The position numbers and the translations under genes are program-made. Below are positions 41,161-49,746 of a stretch of DNA of 64,000 nucleotides, piece by piece. The stretch spans positions 1-64,000 of the forward strand of contig NZ_SSOB01000040.1 in NCBI RefSeq assembly GCF_004801405.1. Direction: 5' to 3'. How positions within the stretch are numbered: position 1 is the stretch's first letter; each line of letters starts with the position of its first letter. This stretch comes from Cohnella fermenti (lineage in GTDB: Bacteria > Bacillota > Bacilli > Paenibacillales > Paenibacillaceae). The notes under the pieces were generated by a model. That model worked only from the letters and a program-made list of their open reading frames with translations, was not told where the DNA came from and ran no database searches.

Positions 41161-41199
41161 AAGAGGCACACTCAAAAAAGGAAAAAGAGGTGCCTGTCC

Positions 41200-43776
41200 A
41201 TGGTCAAGCCGTCCGTCGTTCCGTTTATTCCTCGTCCGCAATCGAATTCTACGGAAGAGAGTCGCATCCGGAGAAGGCGTTGGTTCGGGGCAAAAAGACG
41301 AGAGCCGATGAAGCCCGCGATAAAGCCCGATCGAGAGAACCCCCGCGCGAGGGGATGGAAGGGAGCTTGGACCGCCAGCCTGGAGTGGCTGGGACGGAAG
41401 CAGTGGCTGCTTGGCGTCATGATGATCGGGTTCCTGCTGGGCAGGGCGGTTATGCTGGAAGGAATGGCGCCGTTCGCCGTCGCTTTCTATGCGGTCGTTC
41501 TGTACAAGCGAAGGGAATATGCCACCTGGGCGGCGCTTGCCGCGATCGCCGGCAGCTTCTGGTCCCCGGCGCCTTCGCCGGCGGTCATCTTCGCGGAGGT
41601 CGCGATCGTGTACTTGCTGTACCGGGGGCTGGAGGCGTACGAGCGGGTCGAGATCGTGCACGCGCCGGTCGTCGTCTTCGCGGCGACGCTGCTTGTCCGG
41701 CTGTTCCATACGGTCATGACGGATTCGAAGGAGTGGCTGCCTTACGCGCTTACCGCCGTCGAGGCCGCTCTGTCGACGGTGCTTACCCTGCTGCTGCTTC
41801 ACGCCATTCCGGTGCTCTCGAAGAAGAACCGGAAGATCGGGCTGAAGAGCGAGGAGTGGATCGGGGCGATGATTCTGCTCGCTTCGGCCATGACAGGGCT
41901 CGTCGGCTGGACGATCGAGGGCATCGGGGTCGATCAGGCGTTCTCCCGGTACATCGTCCTGCTGTTCGCGCTGGCCGGCGGTCCGCTGATGGGCTGCGTG
42001 TCCGGCGTGGTGGCGGGCATTGTCCTCAGCCTGTCCGATCTCAGCCTTGTGGGGCAGATCGGGCTGCTCGCCTTCGGAGGGCTGCTGGCCGGCCTGATCC
42101 GCGAAGGCGGCAAGGCGGCGACCGTCTTCGGGATGCTGCTCGGCACGTCCATGCTCGCGCTATACTCGGGCCGCGCGGAGGACACCATGCTGTCGGTATG
42201 GGCGACGGTTGCCGCATCCGTCCTGCTGCTCGCAACTCCGCGCTCGCTCGTTCACTATATAGCAAGATATGTTCCGGGCACTGCGGATTATGCCCGCAAC
42301 CAGCAGGATTACGCGAAGAAAGTGAGGGACCTGACCGCCGAACGGGTCGAGCGGTTCTCGGAGGTGTTCCGGCAGCTCTCCCGAAGCTTCCGCCAGATCA
42401 CCTACGCAGGGGACGCGGCCCGCCAGAGCCAGGACTTCGACCACTTCGTCAGCGCGGTGCACGAGAACAGTTGCAAGAGCTGCCATCGGTTCGGCCAGTG
42501 CTGGGACAACCAGTTTTTCCAGACGTATAAGCTGATGACCGACATGATGAGCGCGATCGAGGCGGAGCCGGATCTGTCTCCTTCGAAGATTCCCAAGGCG
42601 TGGTCCCGCCATTGCGTGAAGACCCCGCAAGTATTGGAGGTGCTGAAGCGGCAATACGACCTGTACCGCCACGACCTGCAATGGCACAAGCAACTGCAGG
42701 ACAGCCGCCTGCTCGTGGCCGATCAGTTGTCGGGCGTATCCCAGGTCATGGACGACCTGGTCAAGGAGATCCGGCGGGAAGCGAAGGAGCTCGTCCGCCA
42801 CGACGAACAAATACGGGAGGAGTTGGATCGGTTAGGCTTGGACATTATCAGTGCGGAGATGATCAGTCTGGAGGAGGGACATATCGAGATCGAACTGATT
42901 CATTCGTTCCGCCCCGGCTTCGACGAGTGCCGCAAGGTCATCGCCCCTCTGCTGAGCGACATTCTCGGCGAGAGCATCACGGTGACGAGCGAGCGGACCG
43001 ACCCTGCGGGAGGAGGGCGGACGTGGGTGACGTTCGCCTCCGCGAAGGCGTTCGAGGTGGAGACGGGAGTCGCCGGGGCGGCCAAGGACGGAGGCTGGCT
43101 GTCGGGAGACAGCTTCAGCATGATCGAGCTTGGGAGCGGCAAGTTCGCCGTCTCGCTGAGCGACGGGATGGGCAACGGGGCGAGGGCGAGAATGGAGAGC
43201 AGCGCAGCGCTTCATATGCTCGAACAGTTGCTCCAATCCGGCATCAACGAGCGATTGGCCGTCAAGTCGGTCAATTCCGTCCTGCTGCTGCGCTCCCCGG
43301 AGGAGATGTTCGCGACGGTCGACCTGGCGCTCATCGACCTTCATACCGCGCAGGCGACCATGCTGAAGATCGGATCGTCGCCGAGCTTCATCAAGCGAGG
43401 GAAGGAGGTCATCCCCGTCTCCGCCGGCAATCTCCCGATCGGCATCCTGCACGATATCGAGATCGACGTTCTGCAGGTGGACCTGCAGCCGGGGGATACG
43501 CTGATTATGATGACGGACGGAATTCTGGATGCGCCGGGCCATGCCGTCAACAAGGAGCTGTGGGTCAAGAGGGTGCTTCAGGAGATCGCCACGGAAGATC
43601 CGCAGGAGCTGGCCGACACGCTTCTGGATACGGCCCTTCGCCAATATCCGGGGGGCGGCGGCATTCGGGACGACATGACGGTTATCGTGACTCGCGTGAC
43701 CCGGCATCAGCCGGAATGGGCTTCCTTCCGCTGGCCGGGAATCCATCGCCAAGAGCGACCAAGGACGGTGAGCTAG
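41200..43776 (+). CDS. spoIIE: Stage II sporulation protein E (SpoIIAA-P phosphatase)
   Basis: 858 residues. SpoIIE dephosphorylates SpoIIAA at the polar septum to activate sigma-F. A basic N-terminus precedes about ten transmembrane segments (about 60-330). A central regulatory coiled region follows (about 350-600), containing the conserved SCHRFGQCWDNQFF. The PP2C-type phosphatase domain spans about 635-845, with metal ligands in VSLSDGMGNG, MMTDGILDA and GIRDDMTVIV. The ATG at 41200 has AGAGGTG upstream. The frame is open to 41038 but without a start of that quality. It is followed by accessory genes in place of yabS. Confidence 0.95.
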   Translation: MVKPSVVPFIPRPQSNSTEESRIRRRRWFGAKRREPMKPAIKPDRENPRARGWKGAWTASLEWLGRKQWLLGVMMIGFLLGRAVMLEGMAPFAVAFYAVVLYKRREYATWAALAAIAGSFWSPAPSPAVIFAEVAIVYLLYRGLEAYERVEIVHAPVVVFAATLLVRLFHTVMTDSKEWLPYALTAVEAALSTVLTLLLLHAIPVLSKKNRKIGLKSEEWIGAMILLASAMTGLVGWTIEGIGVDQAFSRYIVLLFALAGGPLMGCVSGVVAGIVLSLSDLSLVGQIGLLAFGGLLAGLIREGGKAATVFGMLLGTSMLALYSGRAEDTMLSVWATVAASVLLLATPRSLVHYIARYVPGTADYARNQQDYAKKVRDLTAERVERFSEVFRQLSRSFRQITYAGDAARQSQDFDHFVSAVHENSCKSCHRFGQCWDNQFFQTYKLMTDMMSAIEAEPDLSPSKIPKAWSRHCVKTPQVLEVLKRQYDLYRHDLQWHKQLQDSRLLVADQLSGVSQVMDDLVKEIRREAKELVRHDEQIREELDRLGLDIISAEMISLEEGHIEIELIHSFRPGFDECRKVIAPLLSDILGESITVTSERTDPAGGGRTWVTFASAKAFEVETGVAGAAKDGGWLSGDSFSMIELGSGKFAVSLSDGMGNGARARMESSAALHMLEQLLQSGINERLAVKSVNSVLLLRSPEEMFATVDLALIDLHTAQATMLKIGSSPSFIKRGKEVIPVSAGNLPIGILHDIEIDVLQVDLQPGDTLIMMTDGILDAPGHAVNKELWVKRVLQEIATEDPQELADTLLDTALRQYPGGGGIRDDMTVIVTRVTRHQPEWASFRWPGIHRQERPRTVS

Positions 43777-43779
43777 AGG

Positions 43780-43950
43780 ATGAGGACGATCAGGCTTGTG
43801 TTGGAGCGGGATGGGACGAACAACAAGTATATGGGGAAAAAGAGTTGGGGCGGGTACACGGTTCCGAAGTTGGGCAAGAGGTCGAACGAGCAATTCCACA
43901 TTATCTTGCGCGCCTGCGGCCAAGAATGCATGCAGGCCCGGGGACCTTAA
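43780..43950 (+). CDS. Possible small protein directly after spoIIE
   Basis: An open frame of 56 codons starts three bases after the spoIIE stop, with GGACGGTGAG as a weak ribosome site, and ends in TAA. The product would be basic, starting MRTIRLVLERDGTNNKYMGK and holding a Lys/Gly/Trp-rich middle and two cysteines near the end. No family is recognised. A remnant of a longer gene is also possible. It precedes the cupin gene by 46 bases. Confidence 0.35.
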   Translation: MRTIRLVLERDGTNNKYMGKKSWGGYTVPKLGKRSNEQFHIILRACGQECMQARGP

Positions 43951-43996
43951 TACAATTGTCAGGAAGCGGATATCGCGATTAGGAGGGAGAGATCCG

Positions 43997-44542
43997 ATGG
44001 GCATGAGGGATGTCTTTATTATGAGCTTCAAGGAAGATAGGGCAGCACCGAACAACCCCGTGCTTCCGGTGATCCTGTATGAAGGAGCCTTCAAAGGCAA
44101 TGCGAGCCGGATCGAAGGCGTATTCAATCGGCATGAATGGCTGAATAGCTGGAAGGGAGGCGTGTACGAATACCATCATTACCATACGAATGCCCACGAG
44201 GCGCTCGGAGTCGTTCAAGGGAGGGCGATTCTGAGGCTTGGCGGGGAGAATGGGCACGATGTGGAGCTGAGGGCCGGCGATGTGCTGGCGCTCCCCGCGG
44301 GAACAGGCCATAAGCGGATCTCGGCGAGTGCCGACTTCCAGGTGGTCGGGGCGTATCCCCGCGGAATGAAGTGGAACCTATGGACGTCCGAGGACGGAGA
44401 GAGGCTGCTTGCGCTGGCGGAGATCGCGCGGGTTCCTCTGCCGGACACCGACCCGGTGCACGGCGCGGACGGTCCCTTGCTTGATTATTGGCGATCCGCC
44501 GCAAGGAGACTTCAGCCGGTCGGCGATGAGGAGACGGCCTGA
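43997..44542 (+). CDS. Cupin-domain protein (YjlB-like)
   Basis: 181 residues, a single cupin barrel similar to B. subtilis YjlB. The metal-binding first cupin motif is YHHYHTNAHEALGVVQG and the second is LRAGDVLALPAGTGHKR. The preceding block NNPVLPVILYEGAFKG and the late PLPDTDPVHG match the family. The substrate is unknown; small-molecule binding or isomerisation is likely. AGGAGGGAG is the ribosome site. It is the first clear gene of the accessory region inserted between spoIIE and yabS. Confidence 0.85.
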   Translation: MGMRDVFIMSFKEDRAAPNNPVLPVILYEGAFKGNASRIEGVFNRHEWLNSWKGGVYEYHHYHTNAHEALGVVQGRAILRLGGENGHDVELRAGDVLALPAGTGHKRISASADFQVVGAYPRGMKWNLWTSEDGERLLALAEIARVPLPDTDPVHGADGPLLDYWRSAARRLQPVGDEETA

Positions 44543-44575
44543 CGAGTGTCTCGCCGCATCGCTGTTGACGAATAG

Positions 44576-44603
44576 GAGCAGGCCGCCCATTCGCGGCCTG
44601 TTC
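44576..44603. terminator. Hairpin between convergent cupin and WYL genes
   Basis: GCAGGCCGC and GCGGCCTGT pair around a CCATTC loop in the 127-base gap between two convergent genes. It lacks a T run, so terminator function is only probable. Confidence 0.4.
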
Positions 44604-44669
44604 AAGCTGTTCGGGCTGCTGCTGCGGGAGGGCAGTCGGGTTGGAGGCAGTAGGCGGGCTCGGAGAACA

Positions 44670-45746
44670 TTAGGTCGCTTCTCCCCTTCGTTCAGGATCA
44701 ACGCTTCCATACAGCCGGACAAGGTTCGCCGCCGTCTGCCGGATGGCGTCCGCCAGCTCGGCCGGGGCGAGCGCGACGGCGGAGTCGCCGTAGCCGAGCA
44801 ACAGCTCCCGAGCCGAATCGAGCGTATGGAATTCGACGTGCGCGTTCCTCCACCCGTCGGCTTCCGGGAGCACGCTGCCGACTCGCACATATCGCTCCTC
44901 CGAGAATCGCTTCCAGCTCTCTCCCTTGATTCGAACGACGGCGGGGAGCCAAGGGAGCGATTCCTTGAACCGCGCGGTGGATCGTTCCCACCAGTCGGCC
45001 AGATCGAAGCCGGCGGGCGCCTCGAAGCGCTCCTCCAGGCATTCCGCTTCCAGGAGCCGCGAGACCCGATAGGTTCGCAACTCCTCTACGTACGGCGGTG
45101 CTCCCTCTTCGCCAGCTCTCGAGTTCTCTCCCGGACCGTCCCCGGAGCTTGACTCCAAGCTGTCCGGCCCGGCGACGAAGTACCAGGTGTTCAGCTTCGC
45201 CACGAGCCCCCAGGGGCACACAATCCGCTCCTTCTCCCGCTTGTCGTCCCGATTGTTGTCGACGGGAGAACCATAGCGGATTCGCAGCTTGCGCCCTTCC
45301 CATACGGCCTGTTGAACGATCGGCAGCAAGGGAGCGGAGGCGCGCGGCTCGTGCCAGCCCTGCATGTCGATGTGCAGGCGCTGCCGGATAAGCTCGGCCT
45401 CCGAGCGTTGGGCGACGGGCAGCGCGGACAGCAGCTTGGCGAGCGCCGAGCCGCTGGCGCCGCCCAGGGCAAGCTCCCGCACGACGCTGGACGTCTGCAG
45501 CACGAGCAGCGCCTGAATCTCGGCCGAGGTGAGGCCGGTGAGCCGGGTCCGGTATCCTTCCGGGAGAGACCATCCCCCGCCCGCGCCGCGCTCCGCCGTG
45601 AGCGGAATCCCGCTCATGCACAGCGCCTCCATGTCTCTCTGGACCGTGCGTTCGGACACCTCCAGTTGCCGCGCCAGCTCGCGGACGGTCGCCCGGCCGT
45701 TCGACTGCAGAACAAGCAGGATGGTCAACAGTCGGTCTGCTCTCAT
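44670..45746 (-). CDS. WYL-domain transcriptional regulator (YafY/DeoR-like)
   Basis: 358 residues. The N-terminal winged helix (MRADRLLTILLVLQSNGRAT, LEVSERTVQRDMEAL) is followed by a linker and a WYL domain (about 135-215, with the ligand-binding WYF-type block NTWYFVAG) and a WCX C-terminal extension. Such proteins are one-component regulators whose ligands are mostly unknown. GAAGGAG is the ribosome site on the minus strand. It points away from the SDR gene across a 616-base region that holds repeat copy D; it may control itself or the SDR gene. Confidence 0.88.
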   Translation of the reverse strand: MRADRLLTILLVLQSNGRATVRELARQLEVSERTVQRDMEALCMSGIPLTAERGAGGGWSLPEGYRTRLTGLTSAEIQALLVLQTSSVVRELALGGASGSALAKLLSALPVAQRSEAELIRQRLHIDMQGWHEPRASAPLLPIVQQAVWEGRKLRIRYGSPVDNNRDDKREKERIVCPWGLVAKLNTWYFVAGPDSLESSSGDGPGENSRAGEEGAPPYVEELRTYRVSRLLEAECLEERFEAPAGFDLADWWERSTARFKESLPWLPAVVRIKGESWKRFSEERYVRVGSVLPEADGWRNAHVEFHTLDSARELLLGYGDSAVALAPAELADAIRQTAANLVRLYGSVDPERRGEAT

Positions 45747-45870
45747 GATCGGCTCTCCTTCTCGATGGTCGGAAATTCACCACTTTTTGTTCGGTTGGGG
45801 GGCTGCATCACCCATCCGATGGCCCACATCCGCCGATTAAAGCCGGTGAAATCACCGCATGGCGGATTTT

Positions 45871-46040
45871 TATGTGAAAAATCACATTGGCGCAGCTCGA
45901 ACGGGCAGTTTGGGCGATTATATGCGAAAAATCACATTCGTGGAGGAAATCCCGGCTCGAATTCCCTTATGTATGCGAAAAATCACATAAAACCCCGCGA
46001 TTCGCGCCGATCCAAGCCGACGAATGTGAAAATTCATATA
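45871..46040. repeat. Dispersed palindrome repeat, copy D (four units)
   Basis: Units begin at 45871, 45921, 45972 and 46023 (spacings 50, 51, 51). The first is the perfect TATGTGAAAAATCACATT. The linking text GAACGGGCAGTTTGGGCGAT is shared with copies B and C. A related 14-bp palindrome, CGGTGAAATCACCG, lies just before it at 45844. One-base indels relative to copies B and C shift any reading frame. Confidence 0.88.
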
Positions 46041-46086
46041 AAACCGGAAAAAGGGGGGGCTGCCGGCCGACAACTCGTATCGTTCT

Positions 46087-46260
46087 CTGCACCGTCCCTC
46101 TGCTCTGCACCGCTCTCTATCCTTGCACCGCTCTCTGCCCCTGCACCGCTCTCTATCCTTGCACCGCTCTCTGCCCCTGCACCGCTCTCTATCCTTGCAC
46201 CGCTCTCTACCCCTACACCGCTCTCTACCTCTGCACCGCCCGCTGCCTCTACATCGCCCC
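46087..46260. repeat. 18-bp tandem repeat array after copy D
   Basis: About nine copies of an 18-base unit, GCACCGCTCTCTATCCTT alternating with GCACCGCTCTCTGCCCCT in the first half, run in tandem and decay at both ends. The alternation suggests expansion by 36-base dimers. The array is pyrimidine-rich on the plus strand. With copy D it fills the gap between the WYL regulator and the SDR gene. Confidence 0.88.
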
Positions 46261-46362
46261 TCCATTATAGCATCCAAATAGGACAGAAGATGTCGTATAT
46301 GGCCGCTTATGATAGGGACTGTAACGGAATATGGTTCACCGATGAAGGGAGATGGAGAACGG

Positions 46363-47244
46363 ATGAAGCCGAAGGCATTGGCAGGGCAAGTGGCCGTTGT
46401 GGCCGGAGCGACGCGAGGAGCGGGAAGGGCGATCGCGGAGTCGCTGGGCGAGGCGGGAGCCATCGTCTACTGTACGGGAAGAAGCTCGAGGGAAGGCTTG
46501 TCGGATATGGGGAGGAGCGAGACGATCGAGGAGACGGCGGAGCGGGTGACGGCCAAGGGAGGCACGGGGATCGCGGTTCGGACCGATCACACCGACGAGG
46601 CGCAAGTGAAGCGGCTGTTCGAGCGGGTGGCGGACGAGCAGGGCGGGAGACTGGACGTGCTGGTGAACGATATCTGGGGCGGGGACCCGCTCTCGGATTG
46701 GGGCAAGAAGTTCTGGGAGCATGATCTGCCGAACGGCCTGCTTATCCAGAAGCGGTCCGTCTGGACACACATGATCACGAGCCGCTATGCGGCCCCCCTT
46801 CTGATCGCCAGGGGCAAGGGCCTGATCGTGGAAGTGACGGACGGGTGGGATTATCGCTATCGAGGCAATCTCTACTACAGCCTGGCGAAGGTGTCGGCGA
46901 TCCATCTGGCGGAAGCGATGGCGGCCGACCTCGGCGGAACCGGCGTCTCCGCGCTTGCCGTTACGCCGGGGTTCCTGAGGTCGGAGGCGATGCTGGACCA
47001 CTTCGGCGTGACCGAGGGCAATTGGAGGGATGCGGCGAAGATCGATCCTAACTTCATCATGTCGGAGACGCCTTACTTCGTGGGGAGAGCGATCGCGGAG
47101 CTGGCGGCCGACCCGGCTGTCGCGGCCAAGTCGGGAAAGGCTCTGACGTCCTGGGACCTGTCCGACGAATACGGCTTCTCCGATGTCGACGGAAGACGCC
47201 CGCACTGGGGCCGGTACGCGAAGGAGCAAGGGTTCTATGATTGA
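46363..47244 (+). CDS. Short-chain dehydrogenase/reductase
   Basis: 293 residues, classical SDR. The Rossmann motif appears as VAVVAGATRGAGRAIAESLG (TGxxxGxG with an Ala in place of the first Gly). The catalytic Tyr and Lys are in the YYSLAKVSAIHLAEAMA block, and a Thr/Asp pair (EVTDGWD) stands where the catalytic Ser is usual. This resembles uncharacterised SDRs of the DHRS1-like group; substrate unknown. The ATG at 46363 gives the standard N-terminus; ATG 46342 is an in-frame alternative. It is a stand-alone gene, ending at a hairpin. Confidence 0.85.
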   Translation: MKPKALAGQVAVVAGATRGAGRAIAESLGEAGAIVYCTGRSSREGLSDMGRSETIEETAERVTAKGGTGIAVRTDHTDEAQVKRLFERVADEQGGRLDVLVNDIWGGDPLSDWGKKFWEHDLPNGLLIQKRSVWTHMITSRYAAPLLIARGKGLIVEVTDGWDYRYRGNLYYSLAKVSAIHLAEAMAADLGGTGVSALAVTPGFLRSEAMLDHFGVTEGNWRDAAKIDPNFIMSETPYFVGRAIAELAADPAVAAKSGKALTSWDLSDEYGFSDVDGRRPHWGRYAKEQGFYD

Positions 47245-47271
47245 GCGTCGGCGGCGGACGGGCTGGGGATT

Positions 47272-47299
47272 CGAAGCGGGAGCCCCTGCTCCCGCTTCG
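47272..47299 (+). terminator. Hairpin after the SDR gene
   Basis: A perfect 12-bp stem CGAAGCGGGAGC / GCTCCCGCTTCG with a CCCT loop lies 28 bases after the SDR stop. The T run is missing, so the strength is uncertain. Confidence 0.55.
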
Positions 47300-47360
47300 T
47301 GTCCGGCATAAGCCTCTCGGGCGTCTTATAGAAGCGGCAGACGGTTTTGCACGCCTATCG

Positions 47361-47421
47361 TGAAATAAAATTACAAAAATATATTTACATCATGAAATAT
47401 TATTATATAATAATGATGTAA
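47361..47421 (+). promoter_or_regulatory. Promoter and operator region of the MurNAc operon regulator
   Basis: TTTACA (47384-47389) and TATAAT (47406-47411) are separated by 16 bases. The perfect inverted repeat TTACATCAT (47385-47393) / ATGATGTAA (47413-47421) spans both boxes, so a bound protein would block the promoter. A second dyad-like site, TGAAATAAAATTACA (47361-47375), lies just upstream and resembles operators of the RpiR/HexR type. The motif TWACATCAT recurs at 48356. Confidence 0.65.
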
Positions 47422-47465
47422 GAAATTCTGTCATTCATGTCGGAGGTCAGGGAGAAGGGGATACT

Positions 47466-48314
47466 ATGCTCAAAGGCGGCCTGGTCAGCCTAAGGTCGGC
47501 GATCTCGAGCTTAAAGCCAACGGAGAAAAAAGCAGCCGAGTACATTGTCGAACATCCGGAGGAAGTGGTGAATTCGTCGGTTCAGCGCGTCGCTTCGATG
47601 GCTGATGTCAGCGAAGCTACCATCATCAGGTTATGTCGCTCGCTCAACTTCAAGGGCTTCCAGGAATTGAAGCTGAGAATAGCCGCGGATTTGTCCGAGG
47701 GCTCGGAGCCGATCGATTCCTATCAGGAGATTCACATTGACGGCACTGTCTCCGATCTGGTCGCTTCGATCTCTCACAACAACATGAGGTCGATTCAGGA
47801 CACCCTAACGGTGTTGTCGAGCGAGGAGCTGGAGAAGGCGATTCGGGCGATGAGCGGCGCGAAGAAGATCGCGGTCTTCGGCGTAGGCGCTTCCGCGGTC
47901 ATCGCGATGGATTTGAAGCAGAAGCTCACCCGTATCAATTATTGGTGCGAGACCGGACTCGGCCTTGACGAGCAAACGACTCTTGCCGCCAACATGGACG
48001 AGCGCGACGTTGCCTTCGGAATCTCGTATTCCGGCCAGACGCTCGATGTCATCGATTCGCTCGAGATCGCAAGACAGAATGGGGCGACCACGATCTCGCT
48101 GACTCGATTCGGCAGCAGTCCGGTCGCAGCGGCGGCGGACATCAACCTGTTCACCAGTTCGCTCGAGAACAGCATTCGCAGCGGGGCGATGGCTTCGCGC
48201 ATCGCACAACTCAATGTCATCGACATTCTGTATGTGGGGATTGCCCGCGGCGACCACGAGCGCCACGTTCGGGCGCTCGAGAAGACGCGCAAGGCAGTCC
48301 GGAACAAGAGGTAG
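47466..48314 (+). CDS. MurR/RpiR family regulator
   Basis: 282 residues. The N-terminal RpiR helix-turn-helix (about 15-75: VASMADVSEATIIRLCRSLNFKGF) is followed by a SIS sugar-phosphate-binding domain (about 115-255: GAKKIAVFGVGASAVIAMD, AFGISYSGQTLDVIDSLEIA). The most probable effector is MurNAc-6-phosphate or a related amino-sugar phosphate, inferred from murQ in the same run. GGGAGAAGGGG is the ribosome site. It starts a nine-gene same-strand cluster running to 55992, and its promoter carries a palindrome suited to autoregulation. It is analogous to B. subtilis MurR. Confidence 0.88.
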   Translation: MLKGGLVSLRSAISSLKPTEKKAAEYIVEHPEEVVNSSVQRVASMADVSEATIIRLCRSLNFKGFQELKLRIAADLSEGSEPIDSYQEIHIDGTVSDLVASISHNNMRSIQDTLTVLSSEELEKAIRAMSGAKKIAVFGVGASAVIAMDLKQKLTRINYWCETGLGLDEQTTLAANMDERDVAFGISYSGQTLDVIDSLEIARQNGATTISLTRFGSSPVAAAADINLFTSSLENSIRSGAMASRIAQLNVIDILYVGIARGDHERHVRALEKTRKAVRNKR

Positions 48315-48344
48315 GTCGTTCCCGGTTATGGCATCAACCGCTTT

Positions 48345-48364
48345 ATGTTAACCTATAACATCAT
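48345..48364 (+). promoter_or_regulatory. Second candidate operator before the binding-protein gene
   Basis: ATGTTA (48345-48350) and TAACAT (48356-48361) form an inverted repeat with a five-base spacer. The right arm extends to TAACATCAT, one base different from TTACATCAT in the regulator's own promoter. It lies 20-40 bases before the binding-protein start. Confidence 0.45.
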
Positions 48365-48383
48365 CTTAGGGAGGGCTAACGAA

Positions 48384-49706
48384 ATGAAGAGCAAGTGGAT
48401 GTTGGGAACCAGCCTGTTGTTGACGACGAGCGTCGTCCTCGCCGCCTGCGGCGGGAACAATGCGAACGATTCCGCTTCGCCCGGCGCAAGCGCAAGCTCC
48501 GAGGGCAGTCCCGCCGCCGTCGATTCCGGCAGCGGAGAGAAGGTCAAGCTGACGATGTACAGCTGGCGTCCGGAGGATGCGGACGGCTATGCGGCGATCA
48601 TCGCCGAGTTCAACAAGACGAACCCGAATATCGAGGTCGAGTTCAAGCCGTTTAAGTCGACCGAGTACAACACGATTCTGAACAACACGCTGCAGTCGGG
48701 AACCGGCGTCGATATTCTCCAACTGCGCCCCTATGATGCGGCCATCGCCCTTGCCGACGCGGACTACCTCACGCCGGTCGACGGTCTGGCCGGTCTCGAT
48801 CAGATCCCGGATTCGTACCTAGATGCGGCCAGGGGCAGCGACGGCAACGTCTACGGCGTTCCGTTCATGCTCAGCAACGCGGTTATTTTCTACAATAAGA
48901 ATCTGTTTGAAGAGAACGGCATCGCCGTTCCGGAGACGTACGAGGAATTCCTCGCCGTCTGCGAGCAGTTGAAGGCCAAGGGAATTACGCCGATCGCCCA
49001 ATCCGGCAAGGCCGGCTATCTGCTGTCCATGACGCACGCGGTCGTCGGCAACAGCGCCTATGGCGGCAACGAATTCGCGGAAGAGGTCATCTCCGGCAAG
49101 ACCGACTTCACCGACTCCCGCTTCGTCGACTCCATCCAGCGCATGAAGGATCTTGAGGAGTACTTCCCGAAGGACTTCATCGCGATCGAGGACAAGGACG
49201 CGCAGGCGATGTTCTACACGCACGAAGCCGCGATGTACATCAACGGCAGCCACCGTCTCGAGACATTCGAGGCGAACGAGATCGACTTCGACGTGGACTT
49301 CATTCCGGGCTTCGCGCCGAGCAAGGGCGAGCCGGCCAATATCGTCGCCTGGGTCGACGGCTCTTACGCGGTGGCGAAGAGCTCGAAGCACCAGGAGGAA
49401 GCGCTCAAGTTCCTGGAATTCGTCGCCTCCAAGTCGTTCGGCCAGACCTTCAGCGAGCAGCTCACCCGCGTCAGCCCGATCGCCGGCGTCGAGCCGAGCA
49501 ACGCTCTTCTGCAGAGCATGGCCAAGCTGAACGAGACGCAAGCGACTCCTTATCTCATCCTGGCGAGCTTCAACCAGGGCGCTCCGACCTCGAAGACGAC
49601 GTTCGAGGATTCGCTCCAGGGCATGTACCTGGGCAAGCTGACGCCGCAGCAGGTAGCGGAAGACTTCCAGGCTTCCGTGGCGAAGTGGTTCAAGCCCCAA
49701 TCGTAA
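48384..49706 (+). CDS. ABC transporter sugar-binding lipoprotein
   Basis: 440 residues, family 1 extracellular solute-binding protein. The signal peptide ends in the lipobox LAAC (Cys 22), followed by a Ser/Ala/Gly linker. The mature part has the usual fold for sugar binding, with YSWRPEDADGYAAIIAEFNK near the start and the VPFMLSNAVIFYNKNLFEE hinge region. GGGAGGGC is the ribosome site. Its two permeases lie two genes downstream. The context of murQ, a kinase and an AmiE-like amidase suggests MurNAc, a MurNAc-peptide or a GlcNAc-MurNAc fragment as ligand; this is inference. Confidence 0.88.
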   Translation: MKSKWMLGTSLLLTTSVVLAACGGNNANDSASPGASASSEGSPAAVDSGSGEKVKLTMYSWRPEDADGYAAIIAEFNKTNPNIEVEFKPFKSTEYNTILNNTLQSGTGVDILQLRPYDAAIALADADYLTPVDGLAGLDQIPDSYLDAARGSDGNVYGVPFMLSNAVIFYNKNLFEENGIAVPETYEEFLAVCEQLKAKGITPIAQSGKAGYLLSMTHAVVGNSAYGGNEFAEEVISGKTDFTDSRFVDSIQRMKDLEEYFPKDFIAIEDKDAQAMFYTHEAAMYINGSHRLETFEANEIDFDVDFIPGFAPSKGEPANIVAWVDGSYAVAKSSKHQEEALKFLEFVASKSFGQTFSEQLTRVSPIAGVEPSNALLQSMAKLNETQATPYLILASFNQGAPTSKTTFEDSLQGMYLGKLTPQQVAEDFQASVAKWFKPQS

Positions 49707-49746
49707 AAGCCAACGAGTCGGGAAGTTCCCTGGAGGTGCTGATCGC

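Noticed and set aside
40128..41199. tRNA genes expected between yabR and spoIIE by analogy with B. subtilis
   Set aside because: No T-arm sequence (GGTTCGAATCC-like) or cloverleaf could be found; the gap holds repeat copy C and low-complexity sequence.
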